Shown here one piece after another: positions 52,872 through 61,221 of a DNA stretch of 64,000 nt. The stretch is from positions 161,281 through 225,280 of the forward strand of contig NZ_WFLK01000012.1 of NCBI RefSeq assembly GCF_009208565.1, read 5' to 3'. Under the pieces are notes generated by a model. The model had not been told where the DNA came from and made no database searches. It saw nothing but the letters and a program-made list of their open reading frames with translations. The DNA comes from Janthinobacterium aquaticum. Its GTDB lineage: Bacteria; Pseudomonadota; Gammaproteobacteria; Burkholderiales; Burkholderiaceae_D. The translations under genes were made by a program, and so were the position numbers. Positions within the stretch are counted from its first letter, which is position 1. Every line of letters starts with the position of its first letter.

Positions 52872-53588
52872 TCAGGCTGCCACGGATTTTATGCGGATCA
52901 ACTTGCCGTCCACCATATGCAGGCCGCATTCCTTGGAATCGGGATTTTCCCACCACCAGCGTCCGGCGCGTACATCCTCGCCTGGCTGCACGGCGCGGGT
53001 GCAAGGTTCGCAACCGATCGACGGGTAGCCCTGGTCGTGCAGCGCGTTGTAGGGCACGTTGTTGGTGCGGATATAGTTCCACACATCTTCTTCGGACCAG
53101 TCGGCCAGCGGATTGAATTTCGTCATGGCGTGCGCCGCGTCCTCTTCCTGCACATGCAGTTCGGCACGTGTGGTGGACTGGGCTCGGCGCTGGCCGGTGA
53201 CCCAGGCCTTGTTGCCGGCCAGTGCACGGCCCAGTGGCTCGACCTTGCGGATGCGGCAGCATTCGCGCCGCATCTCGACGCTGTCATAAAACGCATTGAG
53301 GCCGTTCTGTTCCACATACTGCGCCACGGCTTGCGGCTGCGGACGGTACAGGGTGATGTCGTGGTCGTAATGGTCCTTGACCTTGCCCAGCACGGCCAGG
53401 GTTTCCTGGTGCAGCCGGCCCGTTTCCAGTGAAAAGATACCGATAGGCAGCTTTGCTTTCAGGATCAGGTCGGTCAGCACCATGTCTTCGGCTGCCAGGC
53501 TGGACGCGAACACGGCTGGCGAAAAATCGGCAGCGATACGTGTCAGCGTTTGCTCGGTGGCGGTGACTAAAGTGGACAAGTCGCTCAT
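52872..53588 (-). CDS. cysH: Assimilatory adenylylsulfate (APS) reductase
   Basis: A 238-residue reductase. The fold is PP-loop-like (VFASSLAAEDMVLTDLI, IGIFSLETGRL). Two cysteine pairs, ECCRIRKVEPL and GCEPCTRA, are the ligands of the iron-sulfur cluster found in APS reductases and absent in PAPS reductases. The C-terminal KECGLH has the catalytic Cys. It reduces APS to sulfite with thioredoxin. The absence of CysC in the locus agrees with direct APS use. The DUF934 gene is 9 bp upstream on the same strand. Confidence 0.95.
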   Translation of the reverse strand: MSDLSTLVTATEQTLTRIAADFSPAVFASSLAAEDMVLTDLILKAKLPIGIFSLETGRLHQETLAVLGKVKDHYDHDITLYRPQPQAVAQYVEQNGLNAFYDSVEMRRECCRIRKVEPLGRALAGNKAWVTGQRRAQSTTRAELHVQEEDAAHAMTKFNPLADWSEEDVWNYIRTNNVPYNALHDQGYPSIGCEPCTRAVQPGEDVRAGRWWWENPDSKECGLHMVDGKLIRIKSVAA

Positions 53589-53597
53589 GCTGTTTCC

Positions 53598-54158
53598 TTA
53601 AATGCCGGCCGCGTTGTCGAGGTCGGGGTTGACGCCTTCGCGATGATGGCGGCGAAACAGCGGCGACTTCTGGTCCCACGATGCCTGATAGGTTTCGGAA
53701 AATACCGACAGGCCTTTCAGTGCGTCATGGATGCTGCGGTCCGGACGCGTGGCATAGGCGTCGAAGCCCACGCGGTGCATCGAAAACAGCTGGTCGCGCA
53801 GCACGTCGCCGAGCGCGCGCAGTTCGCCCTGGTAGCCTAAGCGGGTGCGCAGGTTGAAGGCGATCGAATAGCCGCGGCCATCGGTAAATTTCGGAAAGTC
53901 GATGCCGATCACGGCCAACTGGTCAACCACATCGGCCAGTGCGGCCGGATCTTCATCGCCGGCCAGCCATACGCCAACGTCAGGCAGGCGCGCGGCCAGC
54001 GTCTCGCGCTGGGCCTGCCATACGGACAGCGGCACGATAGCCTTGCCTGCCGGCACGCTCACCGTTTCCGGCGTGTCGCCTTCGTCCAGCCGCAGCACGC
54101 CCCAGTCATTGGCAACCACGGCGGCGTTCTTGATGATTTCTTCGCGTACTTCAAACAT
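53598..54158 (-). CDS. DUF934 domain protein
   Basis: A 186-residue protein starting at ATG 54158; the frame is open to 54284 inside cysI but the conserved start is MFEVREEIIKNAAVVANDWG. It has PAGKAIVPLSVWQAQRETL, LAVIGIDFPKFTDGRGYSIAFNLRTRLGY and LRDQLFSMHRVGFDAYATR, the whole DUF934. Such proteins are nearly always encoded between the sulfite reductase and cysH, as here, and may assist sulfite reduction; no biochemical role is known to me. It overlaps cysI by 8 bp. Confidence 0.9.
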   Translation of the reverse strand: MFEVREEIIKNAAVVANDWGVLRLDEGDTPETVSVPAGKAIVPLSVWQAQRETLAARLPDVGVWLAGDEDPAALADVVDQLAVIGIDFPKFTDGRGYSIAFNLRTRLGYQGELRALGDVLRDQLFSMHRVGFDAYATRPDRSIHDALKGLSVFSETYQASWDQKSPLFRRHHREGVNPDLDNAAGI

Positions 54159-55839
54159 ATTCGTCTTCTCCCACCAGGTTGCCGACCTTGATCGGCGTTG
54201 CATACACATGTTCCTTGAACGGCGTGATACCGAGGCGCTGGGCCGTATCGACAAAGCGTTCGCCTTCATGGCGATCGCGCACATAAACGTGCAGCAGGCG
54301 CGCGATCACTTCGGGCATTTGCAGGGCGGAAAACGATGGTCCGATAATCTTGCCGATGGCCGCGTTGTTGCCTTGCGCGCCGCCGATCGACACCTGATAC
54401 CATTCCGTATCGTTCTTGTCCACGCCCAGCACGCCGATGCTGCCCACGTGATGGTGGCCGCAGGCATTGATGCAGCCGGAAATATTGAGCTCGATCTCGC
54501 CGATATCGTGCTGGAAGTCGATGTCGTCAAAGCGCTCGGAAATGGCGGCGGCAATCGGCAGCGACTTGGCGTTGGCCAGCGAGCAGAAATCGCCGCCCGG
54601 GCAGCAGATCATGTCGGTCAGCAAGCCGATATTGGGCGTGGCCAGGCCATGGGCCTTGGCTTCTTGCCACAGAGCAAACAGTTTCGACTGCTCCACGTCG
54701 GCCAGCACCAGGTTCTGTTCGTGCGTGACGCGCAGTTCGCCAAAGCTGTAGCGGTCGGCCAGGTCGGCCACAAAATCGATCTGTTCGGCCGTGGCGTCGC
54801 CCGGCGGCACGCCGGTTTTCTTCAGCGACAGCACCACCGCCACATAGCCTGGGCGCTGGTGCGGCTTGACGTTGCGCTGTATCCAGTTGGCATAGGCCTT
54901 GTTGTCGGCATGGGCGCCGGCGTAGTCGATGTCTTGCAGCGCCGCATAAGCCGGCGGCTTGAAGAAGTCGGCCACGCGCTGCATTTCTTCCACGCTCAGG
55001 GTTTCCGGGCCGTCTTTCAAATCGACCCACTCGGCTTCCACCTGGCGCGTGAATTCTTCCACGCCAATGGCTTTCAACAAAATCTTGATGCGCGCCTTGT
55101 ATTTGTTGTCGCGGCGGCCATGCAGGTTGTACACGCGCATGATGGCCTGCGTATAGGTCAGCAGATGCTGCCACGGCAGGAACTCGCGCACCACGCTGCC
55201 CAGGATCGGCGTGCGGCCCATGCCGCCGCCGGCCATCACCTTGAAGCCCACTTCGCCGGCTTCGTTGCGCACGGCGGTCAGGCCGATGTCGTGCACGGCA
55301 ATCGCAGCGCGGTCTTCTTCGGCGCCGTTGATGGCAACCTTGAACTTGCGCGGCAGGGCAATGAACTCGGGGTGGAAGGTGCTCCACTGACGCAGCACTT
55401 CGGCGTACGGGCGCGGATCGATGATCTCATCGGCGGCCACACCGGCAAACGGGTCGGACGTTGTATTTCGGATGCAGTTGCCCGAGGTCTGGATGGCGTG
55501 CATTTCCACCGAGGCCAGTTCTGTCAGGATATCGGGCGTCTTTTCCAGTTCGATCCAGTTGAACTGGATATTCTGGCGCGTGGTGAAGTGGCCGTAGCCG
55601 CGGTCGTACTTGCGCGCGATATGGGCAAACATGCGCATCTGTTTTGACGACAGCAGGCCGTACGGCACGGCAATGCGCAGCATGTAGGCGTGGCGCTGCA
55701 TGTACAGGCCGTTTTGCAGGCGCAGCGGAATGAATTCCTCTTCCGTCAGTTCATTGGCAAGACGGCGCTCGACCTGGCCGCGATACTGCGCAATGCGCTC
55801 TTTGACGATAAGGTGGTCATACTGATCGTAATGATACAT
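54151..55839 (-). CDS. cysI: Sulfite/nitrite reductase hemoprotein
   Basis: A 562-residue siroheme and 4Fe-4S reductase. N-terminal half domain: RRLANELTEEEFIPLRLQNGLYMQRHAYMLR, and HFTTRQNIQFNW, the siroheme/substrate Arg region. C-terminal cluster ligands: CPGGDFC near residue 413 and GCINACG near 453, with the four conserved Cys. It reduces sulfite to sulfide. No CysJ flavoprotein subunit lies in the window, so a ferredoxin-type donor or an unlinked reductase is likely. Nitrite reductase function is less likely given the cys neighbourhood. AGGA precedes ATG 55839. Confidence 0.93.
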   Translation of the reverse strand: MYHYDQYDHLIVKERIAQYRGQVERRLANELTEEEFIPLRLQNGLYMQRHAYMLRIAVPYGLLSSKQMRMFAHIARKYDRGYGHFTTRQNIQFNWIELEKTPDILTELASVEMHAIQTSGNCIRNTTSDPFAGVAADEIIDPRPYAEVLRQWSTFHPEFIALPRKFKVAINGAEEDRAAIAVHDIGLTAVRNEAGEVGFKVMAGGGMGRTPILGSVVREFLPWQHLLTYTQAIMRVYNLHGRRDNKYKARIKILLKAIGVEEFTRQVEAEWVDLKDGPETLSVEEMQRVADFFKPPAYAALQDIDYAGAHADNKAYANWIQRNVKPHQRPGYVAVVLSLKKTGVPPGDATAEQIDFVADLADRYSFGELRVTHEQNLVLADVEQSKLFALWQEAKAHGLATPNIGLLTDMICCPGGDFCSLANAKSLPIAAAISERFDDIDFQHDIGEIELNISGCINACGHHHVGSIGVLGVDKNDTEWYQVSIGGAQGNNAAIGKIIGPSFSALQMPEVIARLLHVYVRDRHEGERFVDTAQRLGITPFKEHVYATPIKVGNLVGEDEYV

Positions 55840-55889
55840 AGTTGGTCCTAAGTAAGCCGTTGATTGCCTGGGTGTTATATATCTGGTCC

Positions 55890-55980
55890 GTAGGTCGGAT
55901 TAGCGGTACGCGTCATCCGACAACCGGGATGTTATATGTGTTGATTCGTACGCCGCTTGAGCAGCACGCGTCATCCGACT
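55890..55980. repeat. Degenerate REP-like element C
   Basis: It begins GTAGGTCGGATTAG; the unit CGTCATCCGAC occurs twice. It lies between the cysI start and the TauE/SafE gene end. The arms match elements A and B only partly. Confidence 0.7.
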
Positions 55981-55990
55981 AGATCATGTT

Positions 55991-56764
55991 TCAATAGATT
56001 AGCTTGAACGCCACGCCGGTCAAGGTCATGGCCAGCAGCACACGCAAAAACTTTTCCGGCACCGAGCGCGCTACCCAGGACCCCAGCGTAATGCCGGGCA
56101 GCGAGCCGATCAGCAAGGAGATCAGCAGTTCCCAGTGGATCGAGCCGAGCCACCAGTGGCCCAGTGCGGCAATCGCAGTCAGCGGCACGGCGTAGGCGAT
56201 ATCGGTGCCGGCCACTTCAGCCGAACTCATGCTTGGGTACAGCAGTACCAGCAAGGTCGCACCGATGGCGCCGGCGCCGATCGACGACACCGTCACCAGT
56301 ACGCCCAGCACGGCGCCGGAAACCATCGTGGCCGCTGCCAACTTGTTGCCTTGCAACTGGCGTTCCGGGTGCGCGTTGATCCAGGCCAGCATGCGGCTCT
56401 TGAAAATCAGCGCCACCACAGTCAGCAAGACCGAGCCGGCAATCGAATAACGGATGATCTGGCCGATTTCGGGCGACAGTGCGCCAAACGATTTCAGTGC
56501 CAGCGTCGACACCACGGCAGCGGGCAGGGCGCCGATGCACAGGCGGCGCACGATATCCCAGCGGATGGTGCCGCGCACGCGATGGGTCAGGGTGCCGGCG
56601 CTCTTGGTAATCGAGGCAAAGGCCAGGTCGGTGCCCACGGCCACCGACGGCGAGACGCCAAACAGCAAGGTCAGCAGGGGCGTCATCAGCGAACCACCGC
56701 CCACGCCGGTCATGCCAACCAGTAAACCTACAGCAAATCCTGACACTATATAAGACAAAGTCAT
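55991..56764 (-). CDS. TauE/SafE family sulfite exporter-like membrane protein
   Basis: A 257-residue membrane protein with the TauE/SafE repeat: GFAVGLLVGMTGVGGGSLMTPLL at the N-terminus and the related SSIGAGAIGATLLVLLYPS and GSLPGITLGSWVARSV in the second half, with about eight spans. The family exports sulfite, sulfoacetate or other anions. Placed directly upstream of the sulfite reductase genes and divergent from cysB, sulfite or sulfate transport is likely, in either direction. GGGGGTG precedes ATG 56764. Confidence 0.87.
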   Translation of the reverse strand: MTLSYIVSGFAVGLLVGMTGVGGGSLMTPLLTLLFGVSPSVAVGTDLAFASITKSAGTLTHRVRGTIRWDIVRRLCIGALPAAVVSTLALKSFGALSPEIGQIIRYSIAGSVLLTVVALIFKSRMLAWINAHPERQLQGNKLAAATMVSGAVLGVLVTVSSIGAGAIGATLLVLLYPSMSSAEVAGTDIAYAVPLTAIAALGHWWLGSIHWELLISLLIGSLPGITLGSWVARSVPEKFLRVLLAMTLTGVAFKLIY

Positions 56765-56793
56765 GCAAGCACCCCCAAAGTACCCGCAATAGT

Positions 56794-56865
56794 AATAAAC
56801 TTAGTGTTTATTCCAAACTACTAAGTATGCATTTGCTTATATGCGATATGGGTATAAGCATGCAT
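56794..56865. promoter_or_regulatory. Divergent cysB / TauE regulatory region with two inverted repeats
   Basis: The first repeat is AATAAAC-TTAGT-GTTTATT (56794-56812). The second is ATGCAT..GCTTATA (56827-56841) against TATAAGC-ATGCAT (56853-56865), with two extra bases in the left arm and an 11-nt centre. Both lie in the 150-bp divergent gap and are candidate CysB or autoregulatory operator sites. Confidence 0.5.
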
Positions 56866-56914
56866 GCAAAATCCGCAGTAGTGGCCGGCAGCAACTTTTA
56901 GGGCAAAACCAGCA

Positions 56915-57856
56915 ATGAACCTCCATCAACTGCGCTTCGTGCGCGAAGCGGTACGGCAGAATTACAACCTGACCGACGCCGCCAAGGCCTTGTTTACGTC
57001 GCAACCGGGCGTGTCGAAAGCCATTATCGAGCTCGAAGAAGAGCTCGGTGTGGATATTTTCACACGCCACGGCAAGCGCATCCGCGGCCTGACGGAGCCG
57101 GGCCGGCTGGTGCTCGAATCGGTGGAACTGGTGATGCAGGAGATCGACAGCATGAAGCGCATCGGCAAGGAATATGCGGCGCAGGACAGCGGCAGCTTCA
57201 CCATTGCCACCACGCATACCCAGGCGCGCTATACCTTGCCCAGGGTGGTGCAGGCCTTTATGCTGAAGTTTCCCAAAGTCAGATTGTCGCTGTTGCAGGG
57301 CAACCCGCGCCAGATTGCCGAAATGGTGCAGCGCGACCAGGCCGACCTGGCCATTGCGACCGAATCGGTGGCCGCCATCGACGGCCTGATTACCTTGCCC
57401 TGCTATCAATGGGAGCATGTGGTGGTGGTGCCGGTCGACCATCCCCTGCTGCGGTCGAAATCGGTCACGCTGGAAGAGATCGCCGGCTTCCCCTTGATTA
57501 CCTATGACAGCGCGTTTGCCGGCCGTAACAAGATCGACCATGCTTTCGTGCTGCGTGGCCTGAAGCCCGATGTGCTGCTCGAAGCCATCGATGCCGATGT
57601 CATCAAGACTTATGTGGAATTGGGCATGGGCATTGGTATCATAGCGGGCATGGCGTTTGACGCCGAGCGTGACCGCAACCTGCGCGCCATTCCCGTGGGC
57701 CACCTGTTTGGCATGAATGTGTCGCGTGTGGCTGTCAAGCAAGGCGCCTACCTGCGCAGCTATATCTACACCTTTATCGAGCTGCTGACGCCGACCCTGA
57801 ATCGCAAGTTGATCGAGCAGGCCATGAGCGGCGAAAAAGAGCATTACGAACTATAA
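56915..57856 (+). CDS. cysB: LysR-type regulator CysB
   Basis: A 313-residue LysR-type activator. The N-terminus MNLHQLRFVREAVRQNYNLTDAAKALFTSQPGVSKAIIELEEELG is a CysB/Cbl-type helix-turn-helix, and the effector domain has TTHTQARYTLP, LITYDSAFAGRNKID and GMGIGIIAGMAF. CysB activates sulfate assimilation genes when O-acetylserine (or N-acetylserine) builds up. It is divergent from the TauE-cysI-cysHDN series, which makes it the likely local regulator. ATG 56915 is the only good start; no strong Shine-Dalgarno is seen. Confidence 0.95.
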   Translation: MNLHQLRFVREAVRQNYNLTDAAKALFTSQPGVSKAIIELEEELGVDIFTRHGKRIRGLTEPGRLVLESVELVMQEIDSMKRIGKEYAAQDSGSFTIATTHTQARYTLPRVVQAFMLKFPKVRLSLLQGNPRQIAEMVQRDQADLAIATESVAAIDGLITLPCYQWEHVVVVPVDHPLLRSKSVTLEEIAGFPLITYDSAFAGRNKIDHAFVLRGLKPDVLLEAIDADVIKTYVELGMGIGIIAGMAFDAERDRNLRAIPVGHLFGMNVSRVAVKQGAYLRSYIYTFIELLTPTLNRKLIEQAMSGEKEHYEL

Positions 57857-57870
57857 ACAACGCATGACCC

Positions 57871-57891
57871 GGCCGGACGCTGTGTCCGGCC
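57871..57891. other. Hairpin after cysB
   Basis: GGCCGGAC (57871-57878) and GTCCGGCC (57884-57891) enclose GCTGT. No T-tract follows, so it may be a weak or Rho-type termination structure or a stabiliser. Confidence 0.55.
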
Positions 57892-57909
57892 AGATTAAAG
57901 AGAAGAAAT

Positions 57910-58560
57910 ATGATTACCGATCAGCTAGCCCAATATTACGCCACCATTGCCAAGGAATACGAGCGCATCTATGACAAGCCGGAACGCCAGGAAGACCTGG
58001 AAGGCCTGCGCGAGAAAGTGGCCGATGCACTCGAAGGCCATACCGTGCTGGAACTGGCCTGCGGCACCGGTTACTGGACGGAAGTGATTGCCGAGGTAGC
58101 CGACAGCGTATTGGCCACCGATATTAACGATGAAATGCTGGCACTGGCACGCGAGCGCGAATTGCCCGATAACGTGAGCTTGGCCAAGCTCGATGCGTTT
58201 AACCTGCCGGACGATCTGGCAGGCAAATTTACCGCTGTGTTTGCCGGTTTCTGGTGGTCGCATGTCAAGAAGGAAGACCAGGAAAAATATCTGAAGCAGC
58301 TGCGCGCCAAGCTGGGCAAGGACGTGCTCTTAGTGTTGATCGACAATTCCTATGTCGACGGCAGCAGCACCGTGATTGCGCGCACCGATCTGGAAGGCAA
58401 TACCCACCAGTTCCGCACCACCGCGTCTGGCGAGCGTTATGAGGTGCTGAAAAATTTCCCGAACGATAGCCATCTGCGCAAGAAATTTGCCAACTCAGCG
58501 CGCGAGATACGCATGAAGCGGCTTGAGTATTACTGGTTTCTCAGCTGCCGCCTGAAATAA
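57910..58560 (+). CDS. Class I SAM-dependent methyltransferase
   Basis: A 216-residue methyltransferase. Motif I is VLELACGTGYWTEVIAE near residue 46; SVLATDINDEML carries the acidic residue that contacts the SAM ribose; VSLAKLDAFNLP is motif II and AVFAGFWWSHV motif IV. The C-terminus YYWFLSCRLK is typical of small single-domain enzymes. Substrate is unknown. AAGAGAAGAA precedes ATG 57910. It is 53 bp after cysB and may be cotranscribed with it. A MITE-like element follows its stop by 24 bp. Confidence 0.85.
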   Translation: MITDQLAQYYATIAKEYERIYDKPERQEDLEGLREKVADALEGHTVLELACGTGYWTEVIAEVADSVLATDINDEMLALARERELPDNVSLAKLDAFNLPDDLAGKFTAVFAGFWWSHVKKEDQEKYLKQLRAKLGKDVLLVLIDNSYVDGSSTVIARTDLEGNTHQFRTTASGERYEVLKNFPNDSHLRKKFANSAREIRMKRLEYYWFLSCRLK

Positions 58561-58584
58561 CAAAAGGCATGTAAAAAACAGCGG

Positions 58585-58702
58585 CGGGCCGGAGACGCGA
58601 GGCCGAGAAAATGCCGATGGCCGTGGTGTTGTCGGGTTACGCCCTGCGGGCTGACCCGACCTACGTCTTGCGCTCGACATTTTTCAGCCTCGCTTGGCCC
58701 GG
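58585..58702. repeat. 118-bp palindromic MITE-like element, copy 2
   Basis: It has the same length as copy 1 at 20528-20645 and differs at 5 positions. Ends CGGGCC and CCCGG, with the same core hairpin. It is between the methyltransferase and the porin genes; the downstream gap to 58894 shows no clear promoter by eye. Confidence 0.88.
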
Positions 58703-58894
58703 AATTGCTTTGCCAGCGACTCGGGTATCTAAATTTCACTGGTTTGCTTGTTAGTCAGTAATTTCTCACTTGGCATGAGTTGCGCAAAAACAACAAATTG
58801 TCGATGTCATATTGTTGAAGCATTTGGTGGGCATGATTCGGGTCAGCAGCTAAGCAGCAACTCATCTTGTCCAACTAAATGTAGAGAATCTCAA

Positions 58895-59887
58895 GTGAAA
58901 AAAATTACTCTGGCAGCATTGATCATCGGTACCTTCGCAGCAGCGACGGCGCAAGCCCAATCGAACGTGACCGTGTACGGCGTGGTCGATCTGGGTATCG
59001 CCAAAACCAGCGGCGGTGCACTGCAGGAGCGTGAGAATCAAGCTTCGCGCCTCGGCTTCAAAGGTACGGAAGATCTGGGTAACGGCCTGAAAGCCATTTT
59101 CAACCTGGAAAGCGAATTCAAGGCCGACACCGGTGCGCAAGCCACCACCAACACCCTGTTTGACCGCCAGGCATGGGTAGGTCTGACCGGCGACTTCGGT
59201 ACCGTCTACCTGGGCCGCACCAAGGACCTGCTGGACGGCACGCTGGCGCGCGTCGATCCATTCAATACCTACGGCGTGATCGGCAAGATCAATGAGCCGG
59301 TCATGCGCGGCGGCCAGTCGCCTAACGGCGCAGTAGTGGCAGGTTCAACCGTCGGCGCATCGCGCGTCAGCAATGCCGTGACCTATAACAGCCCATCGTT
59401 CAGCGGTTTCGTGATCAGCGGCCAGTACGTCGCCAGCGAAATCAAGGATGCCGATTCGGGCGTCAGCGTCGTCGCTACCTATGACATGGGTCCTGCCAGC
59501 GCCCACGCCGGCTACCAGAAGAAAGTCCAGTCGGTTGCCAATGCGGCTGCCGAGCCTACCCTGTGGCTGATCGGTGGCGGCTACAAATTCGGTCCTGCCA
59601 AAGTGACGTTCGACTACTCGAAAGCCGATACCGACGTTGCCACCGTTGGCGAATTCAAGAGCTTCCTGCTGGGTCTGTCGTATGACATCGGTGGCGGCGC
59701 CATCAAGGCCAGCTACGTGAAACAGAAACAGGACAGCCGTCTGGTCAGTGGTAAAGAAACGGCCAAGGCGTTTGGCCTGGGCTACGACTACCCGCTGTCG
59801 AAGCGTACCGCCGTGTACGTGTATGGCGGCCGCGACCAGTTCAGCGAAAAATCGATGTATCAAATGGGCATGACCCACAAGTTCTGA
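58895..59887 (+). CDS. Gram-negative porin (Burkholderiales type)
   Basis: A 330-residue outer-membrane porin. GTG 58895 is chosen: the frame is open to 58748, but the signal peptide (KKITLAALIIGTFAAATAQA) begins here, with AGAGAA upstream. The mature protein opens QSNVTVYGVVDLGIAK and has ENQASRLGFKGTEDLGNGLKAIFNLE, then alternating beta-strands and the C-terminal F (MYQMGMTHKF) needed for BamA insertion. It would form trimeric general-diffusion channels. A strong terminator at 59908-59937 follows, inside the 3' end of the minus-strand kinase gene. Confidence 0.93.
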   Translation: MKKITLAALIIGTFAAATAQAQSNVTVYGVVDLGIAKTSGGALQERENQASRLGFKGTEDLGNGLKAIFNLESEFKADTGAQATTNTLFDRQAWVGLTGDFGTVYLGRTKDLLDGTLARVDPFNTYGVIGKINEPVMRGGQSPNGAVVAGSTVGASRVSNAVTYNSPSFSGFVISGQYVASEIKDADSGVSVVATYDMGPASAHAGYQKKVQSVANAAAEPTLWLIGGGYKFGPAKVTFDYSKADTDVATVGEFKSFLLGLSYDIGGGAIKASYVKQKQDSRLVSGKETAKAFGLGYDYPLSKRTAVYVYGGRDQFSEKSMYQMGMTHKF

Positions 59888-59892
59888 TACGG

Positions 59893-61110
59893 CTAGCAGT
59901 CAGCCTTAATGCCGCCCGGTTCGCGCCGGGCGGCATTGTTGTTTTCTGGGCCAGCATCAAGCGGCTGCAGCGGCAGCGCGATATCGATGCGCGTGCCGCC
60001 CTGTTCGCCATCCGGGCCGATATCGATGCTGCCGTTCAGTCCCCAGACCCGCTCGCGCATGCCCAGCAGGCCCATGGCGGCAACCTTTTCCAGATCGCTG
60101 CCGGCGATGCCGCGTCCATTGTCCTGGATCGTGATGGCCAGTTCCGAGTCGATGCGGTGCAGCGCGATGGTGATCTGGCTCGCTTGGGCATGGCGCGCAA
60201 TATTGGTCAGCGCTTCCTGCACGATGCGGTAGATGGCGGTGCTGTGGGTGTCGTCGAGCACCAGATCGCTCTCGTCGGCCAGCAGGTCGAATTGGACTGG
60301 CTGGCGCTGCAGGAAGTCAGTGCGCAGTTTTTGCAAGGCAAAGAACAGGCCGCCTTCGTCAAGCGCGCGCGGTCGCAGGTTGCTGGCGATGCGTCGCAAG
60401 GAGGTAATGGCCGTTACCAGCAGGCTATCCATCCCCTCCAGCAAGCCTTGTAGTGCGACGTTCATCTGCGCATGGCGCTGCATCAGCGTCAGGTCGACGC
60501 GCAAGGTGGCCAGCAGTTGTCCCAGGTCGTCATGCAGCTCCCGCGCAATGTGCTTGCGCTCTTCTTCGCGGATGGTTTGCAGTGCGCCCGACAATTCGCG
60601 TAACTGCAAGAAAGAGCGGGCCAGCTGTTCGTGTACCTGCTTGCGTGCGCTGATATCGCGCACGATCACGGTGTGCTGGCGCAGCCTGCCCTGGCCGGCC
60701 GACAGGAAGCCTTCAAGCGGGAAGGTGCTGCCATCCTGGCGCCGGCCGATCAGGCTGGAGTCGGTGGCGCGCCGGCCTGTCAGGCGCAGCTCGCTGGTGA
60801 TGTCGTCCGGCAGTGATCCAGCCGCAGCGGCTTTGTGTGCATCGAGGCTGCGCAGGTCGCGCAGGATGAATTGCGCCAGCGGCTGGCCCTGCATGGCGCC
60901 GGCCGTGCTGCCAAACTGGCGCGCGGCGGCAGCATTGGCCTGCACGACAAGGCGGTTGCCATCAATGCGCAGCATGGCGTTGGGCGATGTGTCAAACAGC
61001 GCGGCCTGTTGTTTGCCTGAGCGCGCCAGATAATAGCCGAGCGCTGTCAATGCGGCCGCTGCGCCGAAAGGCAGCGTGCGCCATAGCATGATCGGAGCAG
61101 GCGGTGGCAT
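59893..61110 (-). CDS. PAS-containing NarL-type sensor histidine kinase
   Basis: A 405-residue kinase with AAGGAGT 5 nt before ATG 61110. A membrane segment lies at about 8-27 (MLWRTLPFGAAAALTALGYYL). A PAS domain (about 33-165) ends VIVRDISARK. The HisKA_3 phosphoacceptor is ERKHIARELHDDLGQLLATLRVDL (His near residue 192). The HATPase has YRIVQEALTNIARHAQAS, DNGRGI and GLLGMRERVWGLNGSI. Such kinases pair with NarL/FixJ regulators, but the nearest regulator (61222) is LytTR-type with its own kinase, so this one seems orphan. Its last codons overlap the porin terminator. Confidence 0.88.
   Translation of the reverse strand: MPPPAPIMLWRTLPFGAAAALTALGYYLARSGKQQAALFDTSPNAMLRIDGNRLVVQANAAAARQFGSTAGAMQGQPLAQFILRDLRSLDAHKAAAAGSLPDDITSELRLTGRRATDSSLIGRRQDGSTFPLEGFLSAGQGRLRQHTVIVRDISARKQVHEQLARSFLQLRELSGALQTIREEERKHIARELHDDLGQLLATLRVDLTLMQRHAQMNVALQGLLEGMDSLLVTAITSLRRIASNLRPRALDEGGLFFALQKLRTDFLQRQPVQFDLLADESDLVLDDTHSTAIYRIVQEALTNIARHAQASQITIALHRIDSELAITIQDNGRGIAGSDLEKVAAMGLLGMRERVWGLNGSIDIGPDGEQGGTRIDIALPLQPLDAGPENNNAARREPGGIKADC
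59908..59943 (+). terminator. Porin terminator inside a coding region
   Basis: AATGCCGCCCGG (59908-59919) pairs with CCGGGCGGCATT (59926-59937) around TTCGCG, followed by GTTGTTTT. The hairpin lies in the last codons of the minus-strand kinase gene. Confidence 0.85.
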
Positions 61111-61221
61111 GGCGACTCCTTGCGAATATGCAATGAAGACGCGCGAAGAGCAGCGCGGTACATGCCAGCGTAAGCCAGGATGCAGCGCGCCGGTTTGATC
61201 TGGCGCAGTCGGCCAGCCTGG

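Noticed and set aside
58770..58790. Possible sigma-54 promoter TTGGCATGAGTTGCGC before the porin gene
   Set aside because: The GG and GC elements are 8 nt apart rather than 10, so the spacing is wrong for sigma-54.
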